Shown here: one piece after another, positions 33,851 through 42,925 of the stretch
How positions within the stretch are numbered: the stretch's first letter is position 1
Layout of the letters: each line of letters opens with the position of its first letter
Assembly (NCBI GenBank): GCA_030427725.1
Contig: JAUICV010000001.1
Location: forward strand, 124,001-188,000
Length of the DNA: 64,000 nucleotides
Direction: 5' to 3'
DNA from: Chlamydiia bacterium
Lineage (GTDB): Bacteria > Chlamydiota > Chlamydiia > Chlamydiales > GCA-2402025
Translations under genes and position numbers: made by a program
The notes under the pieces: generated by a model
What the model was told of the DNA's origin: nothing
What the model saw: only the letters and a program-made list of their open reading frames with translations
Databases searched by the model: none

Positions 33851-35167
33851 TTAAGAAATAGGCTCTACAGCTGCATGGATTCTATTGTATCTAGAATAAA
33901 AGTTTTCATGAAGAGCGGTGGATAATTTCTCTGAATACTGTTCTATCGACTCTCTCGGCAATGGCTTTGAAGTAAATTTTTTAAAATCGTTATCAAAGTT
34001 TGAAGATCGAAACATTGAATCAAAAAACCTTAAGACATAGCGACCAGAGTTATAGGAGCTTGGAAATTGCGCTAAGGCTTTCTTTTCATCTGCTTGGCGG
34101 TGCTCTGGTGGAGTCAATTGGTGCTTGATTTTTCTAAGATATTGGGTTTGGTGACAACCGAGGTGTTTTTTCGTAGAAAGCTTAGATCTAAAAGATCTGT
34201 TTTTCCAAAAGAGATCGATCTTGTCTTTAAAACTATCGGGATATACTTTTTTGTAGATCTCTTCAACACATTTGCCCTCAGGGCTATCTTTAGAGATTTC
34301 TTTATTTGAAGGGTTGTAAAAGTAAATAGTTTGACTCTCTTTATCGATAAACAGTCCATACGTTGCTTTTTGAGCGCCCGCTTTATTATAAGTATGAAGA
34401 GGAATCGCAATAGATTTAATACTGTCATCTGTTAATGCGGTGTCTAGCTTAGTTAAAGCTGAAGAGGGCGTAGGAGCGGTCTTTGAAATTTTGAGAGGTG
34501 GTAGAACAAATCCTTGTGACGATCTTGCAAACGCTGAGGAAACGGTATGTAAAGATTTTGGAGATAAATGGAGACGAGAAGCAGAAGCTTTTATCTCATG
34601 GACATCATAGTAGTTTGGAGCTCGTAAATTTGTTGTGATGTCATCAACAATTTTTTCTTCATTGGTAATTGAGATTAATAGTTGTTCTCTTCTTAATCGC
34701 TCTTCTTGATCTAAACTATCTAAAAAAGCGGAGTTATAATTTGCTACAAAAACGGTTTTATGGAGTTCCTGTAAAAAGTTAAAGCCTCTTGAATTGGTCG
34801 TTTCTAAAAATTTCACAGCCTCAGCATCTAATGTTCTCTCGACTCCTGATGAGTTGGTTTTAACGGAAAAAATTTCTTTATCAGACATCGGGATGCAAAA
34901 CTCGGTTGAATTTGATAAAGCAGAATTTGTTTCATCTGCGGCATTTGTTTCAAAAAGCCGAGACAGGGCACTTGAGACCTCAACGCTTTGTTTTTCATCG
35001 AAAGATAAGTTCGTTGTTTTCCCTTCGGCGTCAACCTTCTGCAAAGTAAAAATATACAGTTTTCCATTATGAAAAAAACTTCCACATGAGTTTGGTGGAG
35101 GTGTTTCTTCAAGGTTTAATTCCGCAAAGCGAGACGGGGATAAAGGCGAGCTATTGTTGACTGACAT
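33851..35167 (-). CDS. Hypothetical protein, candidate cysteine-protease-like effector
   Basis: The 438-residue protein starts with a Ser/Pro-rich, apparently disordered region (MSVNNSSPLSPSRF), as in type III effectors, and has no membrane segment. Residues 250-345 resemble the core of Ulp1/C48-type proteases: a strand with AIPLHTY (His258), YGLFID (residues 270-275), IYFYNPSNKE (Asn286), then GCHQTQYL with Cys338 about 50 residues later. The order His, Asn/Asp, Cys fits, but the usual His-Trp pair and Gln oxyanion residue are not clear, so this is a weak structural guess. It is divergent from another host-interaction candidate across an AT-rich gap. Confidence 0.6.
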   Translation of the reverse strand: MSVNNSSPLSPSRFAELNLEETPPPNSCGSFFHNGKLYIFTLQKVDAEGKTTNLSFDEKQSVEVSSALSRLFETNAADETNSALSNSTEFCIPMSDKEIFSVKTNSSGVERTLDAEAVKFLETTNSRGFNFLQELHKTVFVANYNSAFLDSLDQEERLRREQLLISITNEEKIVDDITTNLRAPNYYDVHEIKASASRLHLSPKSLHTVSSAFARSSQGFVLPPLKISKTAPTPSSALTKLDTALTDDSIKSIAIPLHTYNKAGAQKATYGLFIDKESQTIYFYNPSNKEISKDSPEGKCVEEIYKKVYPDSFKDKIDLFWKNRSFRSKLSTKKHLGCHQTQYLRKIKHQLTPPEHRQADEKKALAQFPSSYNSGRYVLRFFDSMFRSSNFDNDFKKFTSKPLPRESIEQYSEKLSTALHENFYSRYNRIHAAVEPIS

Positions 35168-35421
35168 TTTTGAAGCCTTTTTATGATCTTATTATAAATA
35201 TTTTATCATAAATATTATTTTAAATCAATTGGTTGAATTGGCTTATTACAATGTAACATATTTATAATCAGGGAGAAATAAACTAAGGGTTGAATTTGAG
35301 TATTTTATAACTTATTGGAAATGAGATGCATACAAATATCGTCAAAAAAAGCTTTAATATTATTAAAAAATATTTTATAATAATAACATATATTTTAATA
35401 AATAATAATTATAGGTTTTAA

Positions 35422-35988
35422 ATGTCAGCGAAAATAGAAGGTCCAGCCGGAAAAAATTTTTATAAAGAAGAGCTTGCTATCCAAGACTTTTCGCACGCTA
35501 ATAATTCAGCTGATGCAGAGATTAGTAGTATAGCTTCTTCTCAATTTTCAGCTATTCAAATACCAGATGATGACTCAGCTGTTAGTTCATCAAGTAACTC
35601 TCCTAGAGTGATTAGTCCAAGAAGTAATAGGGAATCGCCGGTTCAAGTAATAGAACATCCAGATGTTAAAGCTTTACGACTTAAATTAGAGTATCTTGAA
35701 AGCCGAATCGACTCACTTAAAATCGTTCGAAAGAAATCCACTCTTAGTAAAATTCTTGAAGTTGGGACAGTTGCTGCAGGTGTTGTTACTGTTGCATTGC
35801 AAGCATTTTCAATTTATCAAATAAGCTCAAAAGTTGCAGATTGTAAAGGAGATCCAGATTGTGTGGAGCCTGAAGTAAACATGGGACTCCAAGCTGTGAG
35901 CATGGTAGTTGGAATGACTCTTTTTGCAGTAAATCAGTGTCTTCATAAAACACGCGTTAAACTTTCAGATAACATGGATCAAGTTTAA
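35422..35988 (+). CDS. Inc-like candidate: coiled coil plus bilobed hydrophobic domain
   Basis: The 188-residue protein has a Ser-rich disordered N-terminus, a short coiled coil at about 84-103 (KALRLKLEYLESRIDSLKIV), and two hydrophobic segments at about 111-133 and 154-174 separated by a polar loop with two Cys (CKGDPDC). It ends in a short basic and polar tail. A closely spaced pair of membrane helices without a signal peptide is the layout of chlamydial inclusion-membrane (Inc) proteins and of some translocated membrane proteins. No family is recognised by sequence. The ATG at 35422 is preceded by AGG about seven bases upstream. A strong terminator follows the gene. Confidence 0.62.
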   Translation: MSAKIEGPAGKNFYKEELAIQDFSHANNSADAEISSIASSQFSAIQIPDDDSAVSSSSNSPRVISPRSNRESPVQVIEHPDVKALRLKLEYLESRIDSLKIVRKKSTLSKILEVGTVAAGVVTVALQAFSIYQISSKVADCKGDPDCVEPEVNMGLQAVSMVVGMTLFAVNQCLHKTRVKLSDNMDQV

Positions 35989-36013
35989 GCTATCACAAAG
36001 ACTCAAACATTTT

Positions 36014-36050
36014 AAAGGCTTCGCAGGTTTTCTAGCGAAGCCTTTGTGTT
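36014..36050 (+). terminator. Rho-independent terminator after the Inc-like gene
   Basis: A perfect 11-bp stem (AAAGGCTTCGC with GCGAAGCCTTT) around a 10-base loop is followed by GTGTTTT. It begins 25 bases after the stop codon of the gene ending at 35988. It isolates that gene from the mur cluster downstream. Confidence 0.8.
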
Positions 36051-36230
36051 TTCTATCGGATCTAAAATGGGTATTGCAAAGCTTGGGTGAAAAAAAATCA
36101 CCTTTCATCATTTTAGTCTTAAGGTTTTTCACGCCCTTTTAAATGAGTCCGTTGCGATAATATCTTAGACTCCCTATCATCGATTTTGCTATTGGAGTGT
36201 CAGATTTTGTTGATAGGTGGGGAGAGTAAT

Positions 36231-37556
36231 GTGTTTGAGTTGAAACTTGTAGCTGAATTTTTAAACAAACCATTGGTTGAGAATTTAAACATAGAAAGTG
36301 TTTGCATTGACAGTAGACTCTGTGAAAAAAACAGTTTGTTTTTTGCTTTAGAAGGGGAAAAAGTTGATGGACACGATTTTTTAAAAGAAGCCGCTCAAAA
36401 AGGAGCTGTAGCTGCAATTGTATCTACTTCATACCAAGGGAAAGACTTTGATATGGAGCTTTTTAAAGTAGATAACCCTCTTAAAACACTTCAAAGCTTT
36501 GCTCACAAAATTATTAGAGATCGAAATCCACTGATTGTAGGAATTACAGGTTCTGTTGGAAAAACAACTACAAAAGAATTTGTTTATCAAGTTCTTGATT
36601 CAAATCTAAAGGTTTCAAAGACTAACAAAAGTTACAATGGCCAGATAGGCCTTCCTTTATCTATTTTAAATGCAAATTCTGATGCAGAGGTTCTTGTTTT
36701 AGAGTATGGAATGAATCAGAGAGGTGAGATGCAAAATCTTTTAGATATTGCTGAGCCTCATATAGCTGTAATAACACCCATTGCTTCTGCTCATTTAGGA
36801 TACTTTGAAAGTGTTGAGGACATAGCAGAACAAAAAGCCGTACTTTTAACATCTAGCCATCTGCAACTGATTATTGCGCATGAGTTAGCAAATAGTTTTT
36901 CTGCAGTCAATGCAGTAACCGGAATCGAAAAAGTTACTTATGGTCAACAAAAAGCGGATGTTACTATTGCCCGCGTAGGAAAAGAAGTTCAAATTCTAGA
37001 TCAAGAAGGCGAAAGAGTTTCTCTTGAGTTTCCTAAGATTTCAGATCATCATTTAGAAAATTTCTTACCAGCTTATATCATAGCAAAAAGACTTAAACTT
37101 GGCCTATCTGATATCCAAAAAAGAGTTGAACATCTAAAAACTGAGCGGCATCGTTTTGAAATTTTTATTAAAAAAGGAATCACTTACGTTGATGATAGCT
37201 ACAATGCGAATCCTTATTCAGTAGGAAAAGCTATTGAGAATCTTCCTAAACCAAGTGAAGGTGGTAAAGTTATTGCGGTTCTAGGTGAAATGAAAGAATT
37301 AGGTATAAGTTCTGAGAAAGAACATCAAAACCTTGGGAAAAAAGCTTTAAGGCATGTTGATAAACTGATCTGTTTCGGGAAAGAATCCAAACCAACTTAC
37401 TTGGAATTTAATAAAGAGAAAGAAGCTAAACTTTTCGATTCTCACAAAGAAGTATTCTCTTGTTTACAAAGAATGGTAAAAGCTGGTGATATTGTTTTGC
37501 TAAAAGGGGCTAATTCAAATCAGCTTTGGAAAATAGCCGAAGAGATAAAGCATTAA
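36231..37556 (+). CDS. murF: UDP-N-acetylmuramoyl-tripeptide--D-alanyl-D-alanine ligase
   Basis: MurF adds D-Ala-D-Ala to the UDP-muramoyl tripeptide, the last cytoplasmic peptide step. The ATP loop GITGSVGKTTTKEF is near residue 106, the central domain has EYGMNQRGEM, and the C-terminal domain has DDSYNANPYSV and VLGEMKELG. About 441 residues is normal. The start is GTG 36231 with GGGGAG eight bases upstream; the frame is open further upstream to a TTG at 36186, but that part lacks family similarity. It is first in a plus-strand run of eight peptidoglycan and division genes whose order matches Chlamydia as I recall it. Confidence 0.95.
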   Translation: MFELKLVAEFLNKPLVENLNIESVCIDSRLCEKNSLFFALEGEKVDGHDFLKEAAQKGAVAAIVSTSYQGKDFDMELFKVDNPLKTLQSFAHKIIRDRNPLIVGITGSVGKTTTKEFVYQVLDSNLKVSKTNKSYNGQIGLPLSILNANSDAEVLVLEYGMNQRGEMQNLLDIAEPHIAVITPIASAHLGYFESVEDIAEQKAVLLTSSHLQLIIAHELANSFSAVNAVTGIEKVTYGQQKADVTIARVGKEVQILDQEGERVSLEFPKISDHHLENFLPAYIIAKRLKLGLSDIQKRVEHLKTERHRFEIFIKKGITYVDDSYNANPYSVGKAIENLPKPSEGGKVIAVLGEMKELGISSEKEHQNLGKKALRHVDKLICFGKESKPTYLEFNKEKEAKLFDSHKEVFSCLQRMVKAGDIVLLKGANSNQLWKIAEEIKH

Positions 37557-37579
37557 TCACTAGGATAAAAGACTCGTTT

Positions 37580-38785
37580 ATGCTCGTTAATTTTTTGACA
37601 TGGATTTCAAACCATTTTTATAAGCTTCCAAATGTGTTTTTTTATAGCTCAACTAAAATGATGCTTTCAGCCATTACATCTCTTGGAATAACTCTTCTTA
37701 TGGGACCATTTGTTATTAATTTGCTCTACAATTTGAAGACTGGTCAATCTATTAGGGTAGGAGATTGTCCGATGCTAGCCAAACTACATCAAAAAAAGAA
37801 AAACACACCTTCTATGGGAGGTGCCTTGATGCTTTTTGCGATAATAGTTTCGTTGTTACTATGGATGAATCCAACAAGCATATACACGTGGATTTTGCTG
37901 CTGGGGACTCTTTGGATGGGTTTTATAGGGGGCATTGATGATTACCTTAAAATGAAGCATAAAAACTCTAAAGGACTACGCGGTAAGAAGAAATTTATTC
38001 TGCAACTTCTATTTGCTATGCTTGTATCTGCGTATCTATATTTTCCAGCTATCCAACAGAAAGTGTCTGATTATACAGGGCTTAATACGCCAGTCGTAAA
38101 AGAGAAAGTTTATACAAAACAAGGCGCTGAGTTACAAAAAGAAAGCTTTTCAAAAGTTCAACTAAAATATTTTATTCCTTTCAAAAAGAAACCTCTTTTT
38201 ACTCTTAGTGGATTTACGATTGTTTTGGGGATCATATCGACGCTTATTGTTATAACGGGGAGCTCAAATGCTGTGAATCTCTCAGATGGTTTAGATGGGC
38301 TAGCTTCTGGTTTAATTTTCATGACATCTATAGTTTTGGCAATAGTAGCATTTTTAATGAACCATCTAGAGTTTTCAAAATATCTCAATATTTTGTATAT
38401 CGACGGAGCATCTGAGATAGGCATTTTTTTATCTGCAATCGCTGGGGCATCACTTGGATTTTTATGGTACAACAATTATCCAGCACAAGTATTTATGGGC
38501 GATACGGGATCACTTTCCTTAGGGGCTTTGCTCGGGCTTTGTGCGGTTTTACTCCGAAGGGAGTTGTTGCTAGCTTTAGTCGGAGGTGTTTTTGTCTTTG
38601 AAACCCTTTCTGTTATGATTCAGGTGGTTTCTTTTAAATTTAGAAAAAAAAGAGTTTTTTTGTGCTCTCCCATACATCATCATTTTGAATATAAAGGATG
38701 GCCAGAAACAAAAATTGTTTCAAGGTTTTGGATTATTGGATTGTTTTTGGCAATTCTAGGATTAGCGTCTTTGAAATTTCAGTAA
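37580..38785 (+). CDS. mraY: Phospho-N-acetylmuramoyl-pentapeptide transferase
   Basis: MraY transfers phospho-MurNAc-pentapeptide to undecaprenyl phosphate, making lipid I in the inner membrane. Motifs are complete: KKKNTPSMGGAL, GGIDDYLKMKHKNSKGLRGKKK, NAVNLSDGLDGLA and PIHHHFEYKGW. About ten hydrophobic segments are seen. At about 401 residues it is longer than the usual 360 because of an inserted polar loop (roughly residues 160-195, rich in Lys, Gln and Val). The ATG at 37580 is chosen; the frame is open back to a TTG inside murF, so translational overlap with murF cannot be excluded. Confidence 0.95.
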   Translation: MLVNFLTWISNHFYKLPNVFFYSSTKMMLSAITSLGITLLMGPFVINLLYNLKTGQSIRVGDCPMLAKLHQKKKNTPSMGGALMLFAIIVSLLLWMNPTSIYTWILLLGTLWMGFIGGIDDYLKMKHKNSKGLRGKKKFILQLLFAMLVSAYLYFPAIQQKVSDYTGLNTPVVKEKVYTKQGAELQKESFSKVQLKYFIPFKKKPLFTLSGFTIVLGIISTLIVITGSSNAVNLSDGLDGLASGLIFMTSIVLAIVAFLMNHLEFSKYLNILYIDGASEIGIFLSAIAGASLGFLWYNNYPAQVFMGDTGSLSLGALLGLCAVLLRRELLLALVGGVFVFETLSVMIQVVSFKFRKKRVFLCSPIHHHFEYKGWPETKIVSRFWIIGLFLAILGLASLKFQ

Positions 38786-38791
38786 GGATCT

Positions 38792-40039
38792 ATGAAAAAA
38801 TTAGCATTAATAATCGGATATGGCTCTAGTGGAAAAGCTGCCGCAAGGCTAGCAAGAAGTAGGGATTTTCAAGTTCTCATTGCAGATAAAAACTATCGAG
38901 AAATAGGTAAAAAGGCCCTGTGTGTCTCTGATGAAGCGCTTTTAGATCCAAAAGAGTTCGATGCTGTTATCGTGTCTCCTGGTGTCCATCCAGAGAATAG
39001 ACTTTACAAACGAATGCAAAATCACCCAAATTTTATGGGGGAGGTTGAGTTTGCACTTAAATATGGTCATCTAAAAGCTATTGCAATAACTGGATCGAAT
39101 GGGAAAACAACTTTGACAAGTTTCATAGCCTTTGCACTAAATCAGGCAAAGATTCCAGCTATTGCAGCAGGGAATATAGGTTTGACTCTTTCTGAAGTGG
39201 CTTTGGATTATACGGGTCAGTGGGTGATTTGTGAGCTTAGCTCTTTTCAACTTGAAACTATGAAAGGTAAGTACTTTGAACTCGGGGCTATTATAAATAT
39301 CACGCCTGATCACCTAGATAGATATAAAGATTTCGAAAGCTATTTTTTTTCAAAGCTTAAATTGATTGAAAGCATTAAGAAAAACAAAAAAGTATTACTT
39401 CCTCCCGATGTGTTTAATAGGCTCAAGACTCTTAGAAATGATATTAAATATTCCATTGTAGAAACGGGGTCATGTTCTAACTTGAAGAAACTTCAAGAGA
39501 CTTTAAAACTATCGGGAAAAGTATATGACCTATTGACTCTGAAGTGGATGGAAGAGGTTTTAAAAGCCTTTCATGTGTCGGATGAAATATTCGTAAAAAG
39601 TCTTCTGGAGTTTTGTAAGCCTAAACACCGCCTAGAGTTTGTAAAAACTATTCAAGGAATAGATTTTTATAACGATAGTAAATCAACAAACCTAGACTCT
39701 CTAAGTTTTGCCCTGAAGTCATTTTCTAGGCCAGTTCATCTGATTTTAGGAGGCAAAGATAAAGGGCTTGAGTTTTCTTTGCTGAAAAAAGAGTTGTTTA
39801 GACACGTTAAAATTATATACGCTTTAGGTGAAACAAAAGAAAAAATTGCTGCTAGTTTAAATAAACACGTAAACGTGGTAAAGGTAGAGAGTTTAGATCA
39901 AGCTGTCAAAGAGGCTTATCTTGGGGCAAGAGAAAATGATGTTGTGTTACTGTCTCCAGGGTGCTCTAGTTTAGATCAGTTTGATCACTTTCAGCAAAGA
40001 GGGGATGTGTTTGTAAAACATGTCTTGGCGTTAAAGTAG
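38792..40039 (+). CDS. murD: UDP-N-acetylmuramoylalanine--D-glutamate ligase
   Basis: MurD adds D-Glu to UDP-MurNAc-L-Ala. The protein opens with LIIGYGSSGKAAARLARS (nucleotide-sugar-binding fold), then SPGVHPEN, the ATP loop AITGSNGKTTLTSFIAFAL near residue 97, GNIGLTLSE, and the C-terminal-domain motifs HRLEFV, FYNDSKSTNLDS and LILGGKDKGLEF. The length of 415 is slightly short of the usual 440 but all domains are present. The ATG lies six bases after the mraY stop with AAGGA upstream. Confidence 0.95.
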   Translation: MKKLALIIGYGSSGKAAARLARSRDFQVLIADKNYREIGKKALCVSDEALLDPKEFDAVIVSPGVHPENRLYKRMQNHPNFMGEVEFALKYGHLKAIAITGSNGKTTLTSFIAFALNQAKIPAIAAGNIGLTLSEVALDYTGQWVICELSSFQLETMKGKYFELGAIINITPDHLDRYKDFESYFFSKLKLIESIKKNKKVLLPPDVFNRLKTLRNDIKYSIVETGSCSNLKKLQETLKLSGKVYDLLTLKWMEEVLKAFHVSDEIFVKSLLEFCKPKHRLEFVKTIQGIDFYNDSKSTNLDSLSFALKSFSRPVHLILGGKDKGLEFSLLKKELFRHVKIIYALGETKEKIAASLNKHVNVVKVESLDQAVKEAYLGARENDVVLLSPGCSSLDQFDHFQQRGDVFVKHVLALK

Positions 40040-40048
40040 GGAGATTCA

Positions 40049-40687
40049 ATGAGCCGAAGGGATACTATTATTATAGCAGTGATTATCAATGCTGGATTGA
40101 TGGTGATGCTGTTTGTCAGCGCACTTAAAAAAGATCCGAAAGATACAGTTGTTGCGAAAGCTGATAAAAGCCACGTGGTTCCTCAAGTGGTTAAACAAGC
40201 TCCTGCAAAACCTGTTATTAAAATGGAAGCTAAAGTCAAAAAAGAAATAGCGCATCAAAAAGTGGTAAAACCAGTCCTGCCTCAGGAAAAAAAGTTGGTT
40301 GAAAAACCAAAACAGACAGTCGAAAGACCTGCTATTTCAAGACATGAATTTGTAGCTCATACAGTTAGAAAAGGAGACGTCTTAGAAAAGATAGCCAGGC
40401 ATTACAAAAGCTCTGTTGAAGATATTAAAAAAGCAAATCAGTTAAGTTCGACAACACTTCAAATTGGTCAAAAGCTTTTAATTCCTTCATCTGGGAAAAA
40501 GGTCTCTAGCCAACCAGAACTAAGAAAATCTAGCGCAAATGATTTCTATGTCGTAAAAAATGGAGACAACCTATGGAAAATTGCTATGGAAAATAAACTT
40601 AAAGTAGAAGATCTGTTAAAGCTAAATAATCTCAATGAAAAAAAAGCTAAAGCGCTTAGACCTGGTGATAAATTGAGAATTCGATAG
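40049..40687 (+). CDS. LysM-domain peptidoglycan-binding protein (NlpD position)
   Basis: The 212-residue protein has an N-terminal membrane anchor of about 18 residues after SRRDT, a Lys/Val/Pro-rich linker to about residue 105, and two LysM domains: one near 111-155 (HTVRKGDVLEKIARHYKSS ... IGQKLLIP) and one near 168-212 (YVVKNGDNLWKIAMENKLK ... PGDKLRIR). LysM binds N-acetylglucosamine-containing glycan. There is no lipobox and no M23 peptidase domain, so it is not a full NlpD, but it sits where Chlamydia has its nlpD-named gene, between murD and ftsW. A septal wall-binding role is inferred. Confidence 0.88.
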   Translation: MSRRDTIIIAVIINAGLMVMLFVSALKKDPKDTVVAKADKSHVVPQVVKQAPAKPVIKMEAKVKKEIAHQKVVKPVLPQEKKLVEKPKQTVERPAISRHEFVAHTVRKGDVLEKIARHYKSSVEDIKKANQLSSTTLQIGQKLLIPSSGKKVSSQPELRKSSANDFYVVKNGDNLWKIAMENKLKVEDLLKLNNLNEKKAKALRPGDKLRIR

Positions 40688-41797
40688 GTGAATAAATCCG
40701 CTAGTTTACTTGTTTTTTCCGTTTTTTGTGTGGTCCTTTTGGGGCTTTTGATGGTGTTTAACACAACATCAGCAGAAGCTTTAGGCGTTGAAGGGAAAGA
40801 GTTTCACCACGCGCTTCTTAAGCAAGTTCTTTTTGCTATATTAGGTCTGGCAATAGCGTACGGAGTGTACATAGTAGACTATCACACATTGCTCAAACTC
40901 TCTCCTTATTTTTTTTGGGGAGGGTGTGTTTTACTTAGTTTGGTTTTGGTGCCAGGCGTTGGGCAAAAAATCAATGGGGCTCGAAGATGGATAGGTGTGG
41001 GAAGATTAAGTATTCAACCCTCTGAATTCATGAAATGCGCTATTCCAATGTACTTCATCTATTTTTTTACAAGCCAATCAAAAACACTTGTTCTCAAGCA
41101 GTTTTTAGTCATTCTATCCGTTTTGTCGTTGCCTATTCTTTTAGTGCTTTTTGAGCCTGATAATGGCACAGCAGCAATTATGCTAAGCACAATTTTAGCG
41201 ATGTTTTATCTAGCAAAGGTCAGATGGGTTTTTTGGGGATTACCTATCATAACATTTGGCACGTTAGCTATGACCTTTTCCTCAAAAATGAAACACGTTG
41301 CAGATAGAATTCGGATCTATTTAAACCCTGAAATGGATTTGTTAGGTAAAGGTCATCAACCATATCAAGCAAAGATAGCGGCAGGTTCAGGGAAACTTTT
41401 TGGGAAAGGACTTGGTGAAAGCTTACAAAAATTTAGTTATCTACCCGAAGCTAGGAGTGATTATATTGCTGCAATTTTCGGAGAAGAGTTTGGATTTATT
41501 GGAACGTTTTTGATTGTTATTATTTATATGGCTATTACCTATCTAGGTTTAAAAATTGCATCAAACGCTAAGGATAAACAAGGTTTTTATTTAGCTGCAA
41601 TCTTTACGTTTCTAATTAGTTTTCAAGCATTCCTGAATCTAGGGGTCGTTTCAGGGCTTTTGCCTAGTAAAGGAACTAATTTGCCCTTTTTCTCACACGG
41701 AGGTTCGTCTTTGATGGCTAATTTTCTCTGTCTTTCGATGATTTTAAACGTCGCGAAATTTAATCCTGATAAAAAAAGAAAAAACTCGTTAGCATAA
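40688..41797 (+). CDS. ftsW: FtsW/RodA-family peptidoglycan polymerase
   Basis: FtsW is a SEDS-family glycosyltransferase that polymerises lipid II. The 369-residue protein has about ten membrane segments and the SEDS signatures GARRWIGVGRLSIQPSEFMK near residue 98, EPDNGTA near 156, PEARSDYIAAIFGEEFG near 256, and FFSHGGSSLMANFLCLS near 335. The start is GTG, immediately after the LysM gene stop. In an organism without FtsZ it probably works with the MreB-based division machinery. Confidence 0.94.
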   Translation: MNKSASLLVFSVFCVVLLGLLMVFNTTSAEALGVEGKEFHHALLKQVLFAILGLAIAYGVYIVDYHTLLKLSPYFFWGGCVLLSLVLVPGVGQKINGARRWIGVGRLSIQPSEFMKCAIPMYFIYFFTSQSKTLVLKQFLVILSVLSLPILLVLFEPDNGTAAIMLSTILAMFYLAKVRWVFWGLPIITFGTLAMTFSSKMKHVADRIRIYLNPEMDLLGKGHQPYQAKIAAGSGKLFGKGLGESLQKFSYLPEARSDYIAAIFGEEFGFIGTFLIVIIYMAITYLGLKIASNAKDKQGFYLAAIFTFLISFQAFLNLGVVSGLLPSKGTNLPFFSHGGSSLMANFLCLSMILNVAKFNPDKKRKNSLA

Positions 41798-41821
41798 AAT
41801 AAACTTAGTTTGAGGCCTTTT

Positions 41822-42925
41822 ATGAAGACGGTAGTTTTTGCGACGGGCGGTACTGGTGGACACATTTTTCCTGCAGTTGAATTAGCAAAGACTTTTCACA
41901 AAAAAAAATATCATACAGTATTTGCTGGGATGGGATTAAAAAATTCCCCATATTCACCCAAAAATATTGGTGATATCGTTGATATTGATAGCGCACCCTT
42001 TCTTTGGAAAAATCCTATATCTCTTGTAAAAACTTTTTGGCGCTACATAAAAGGTTACAGACAGGCTGTAAGTCTTTTTAAGAAAGTTAATCCATCACTT
42101 GTAGTAGGCTTTGGATCTTATCATAGTTTTCCTATCCTTTTAGCTGCTTATCATAAAAAAATTCCGTACATTTTATATGAAAGTAATAGCGTTTTAGGGA
42201 AAATCAATAAGCTTTTTTGTTCGCGAGCGATTTGTCTAACCCATGAGCTATTTGATTTACCTATGGTCAAACCTAATATACAAAGCTTGAAAGTGAAGAC
42301 AACAACCTTTCATAAACAAGATAAAAGCTTTACTAAGGAGTTGGCAAGGGAGCACTTCAACTTAAGTAAAAATCTATTTACCATTTTGATATTTGGTGGT
42401 TCACAAGGATCTAAATCAGTAAATGAATTGTTAATGCGCAGCTTCTCCAAGCTTAAGATGGAAAATATTCAGGTCATTCATCTTACTGGCAAACATTCAA
42501 ATCGTGAGAACATTGCAGGTTTTTACAATAAATTGGGAGTCAAAGCCTACGTCAAAGAGTTCGAAAACAACATGAATTTAGCATATCAAGCATCGGATCT
42601 TTTGATTGCAAGAAGTGGATCGACGACAATATTTGAGCAGTTAGCTTTTAAAATCCCAGCGCTTTATGTACCCCTTCCTTGGGCTGCAGATAATCATCAA
42701 TTGATCAATGCTAAATATGCTCAAGATATTTTGGGAGTGGCACAAATTATTGAACAAAGTAAGCTAAATGATTACACACTTAGACCCTGGATTGAAAGAA
42801 CCGATGAAGGGAGCAAACAACTAACCTCTATGCTGAATAATTTAGTAAATAATGGGAAAAAATCGACAGATAGAAGCCTTTCAGATTTCTTAGAAACGCT
42901 GCTTAAAAACAAGGCCAGCTCATGA
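41822..42925 (+). CDS. murG: UDP-N-acetylglucosamine transferase MurG
   Basis: MurG adds GlcNAc to lipid I, giving lipid II. Key segments are the N-terminal FATGGTGGHIFPAVELA at about residues 5-21, GFGSYHSFPILLAAY near 98, ILYESNSVLGKINK, the donor-binding GGSQGSKSVNEL near 194, and ARSGSTTIFEQLAFKIPALYVPLP near 260 with NHQLINA. About 367 residues is normal. ATG 41822 is preceded by GAGG with a six-base spacer and fits the family start; an in-frame TTG four codons upstream does not. The stop overlaps the murC ATG. Confidence 0.95.
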   Translation: MKTVVFATGGTGGHIFPAVELAKTFHKKKYHTVFAGMGLKNSPYSPKNIGDIVDIDSAPFLWKNPISLVKTFWRYIKGYRQAVSLFKKVNPSLVVGFGSYHSFPILLAAYHKKIPYILYESNSVLGKINKLFCSRAICLTHELFDLPMVKPNIQSLKVKTTTFHKQDKSFTKELAREHFNLSKNLFTILIFGGSQGSKSVNELLMRSFSKLKMENIQVIHLTGKHSNRENIAGFYNKLGVKAYVKEFENNMNLAYQASDLLIARSGSTTIFEQLAFKIPALYVPLPWAADNHQLINAKYAQDILGVAQIIEQSKLNDYTLRPWIERTDEGSKQLTSMLNNLVNNGKKSTDRSLSDFLETLLKNKASS

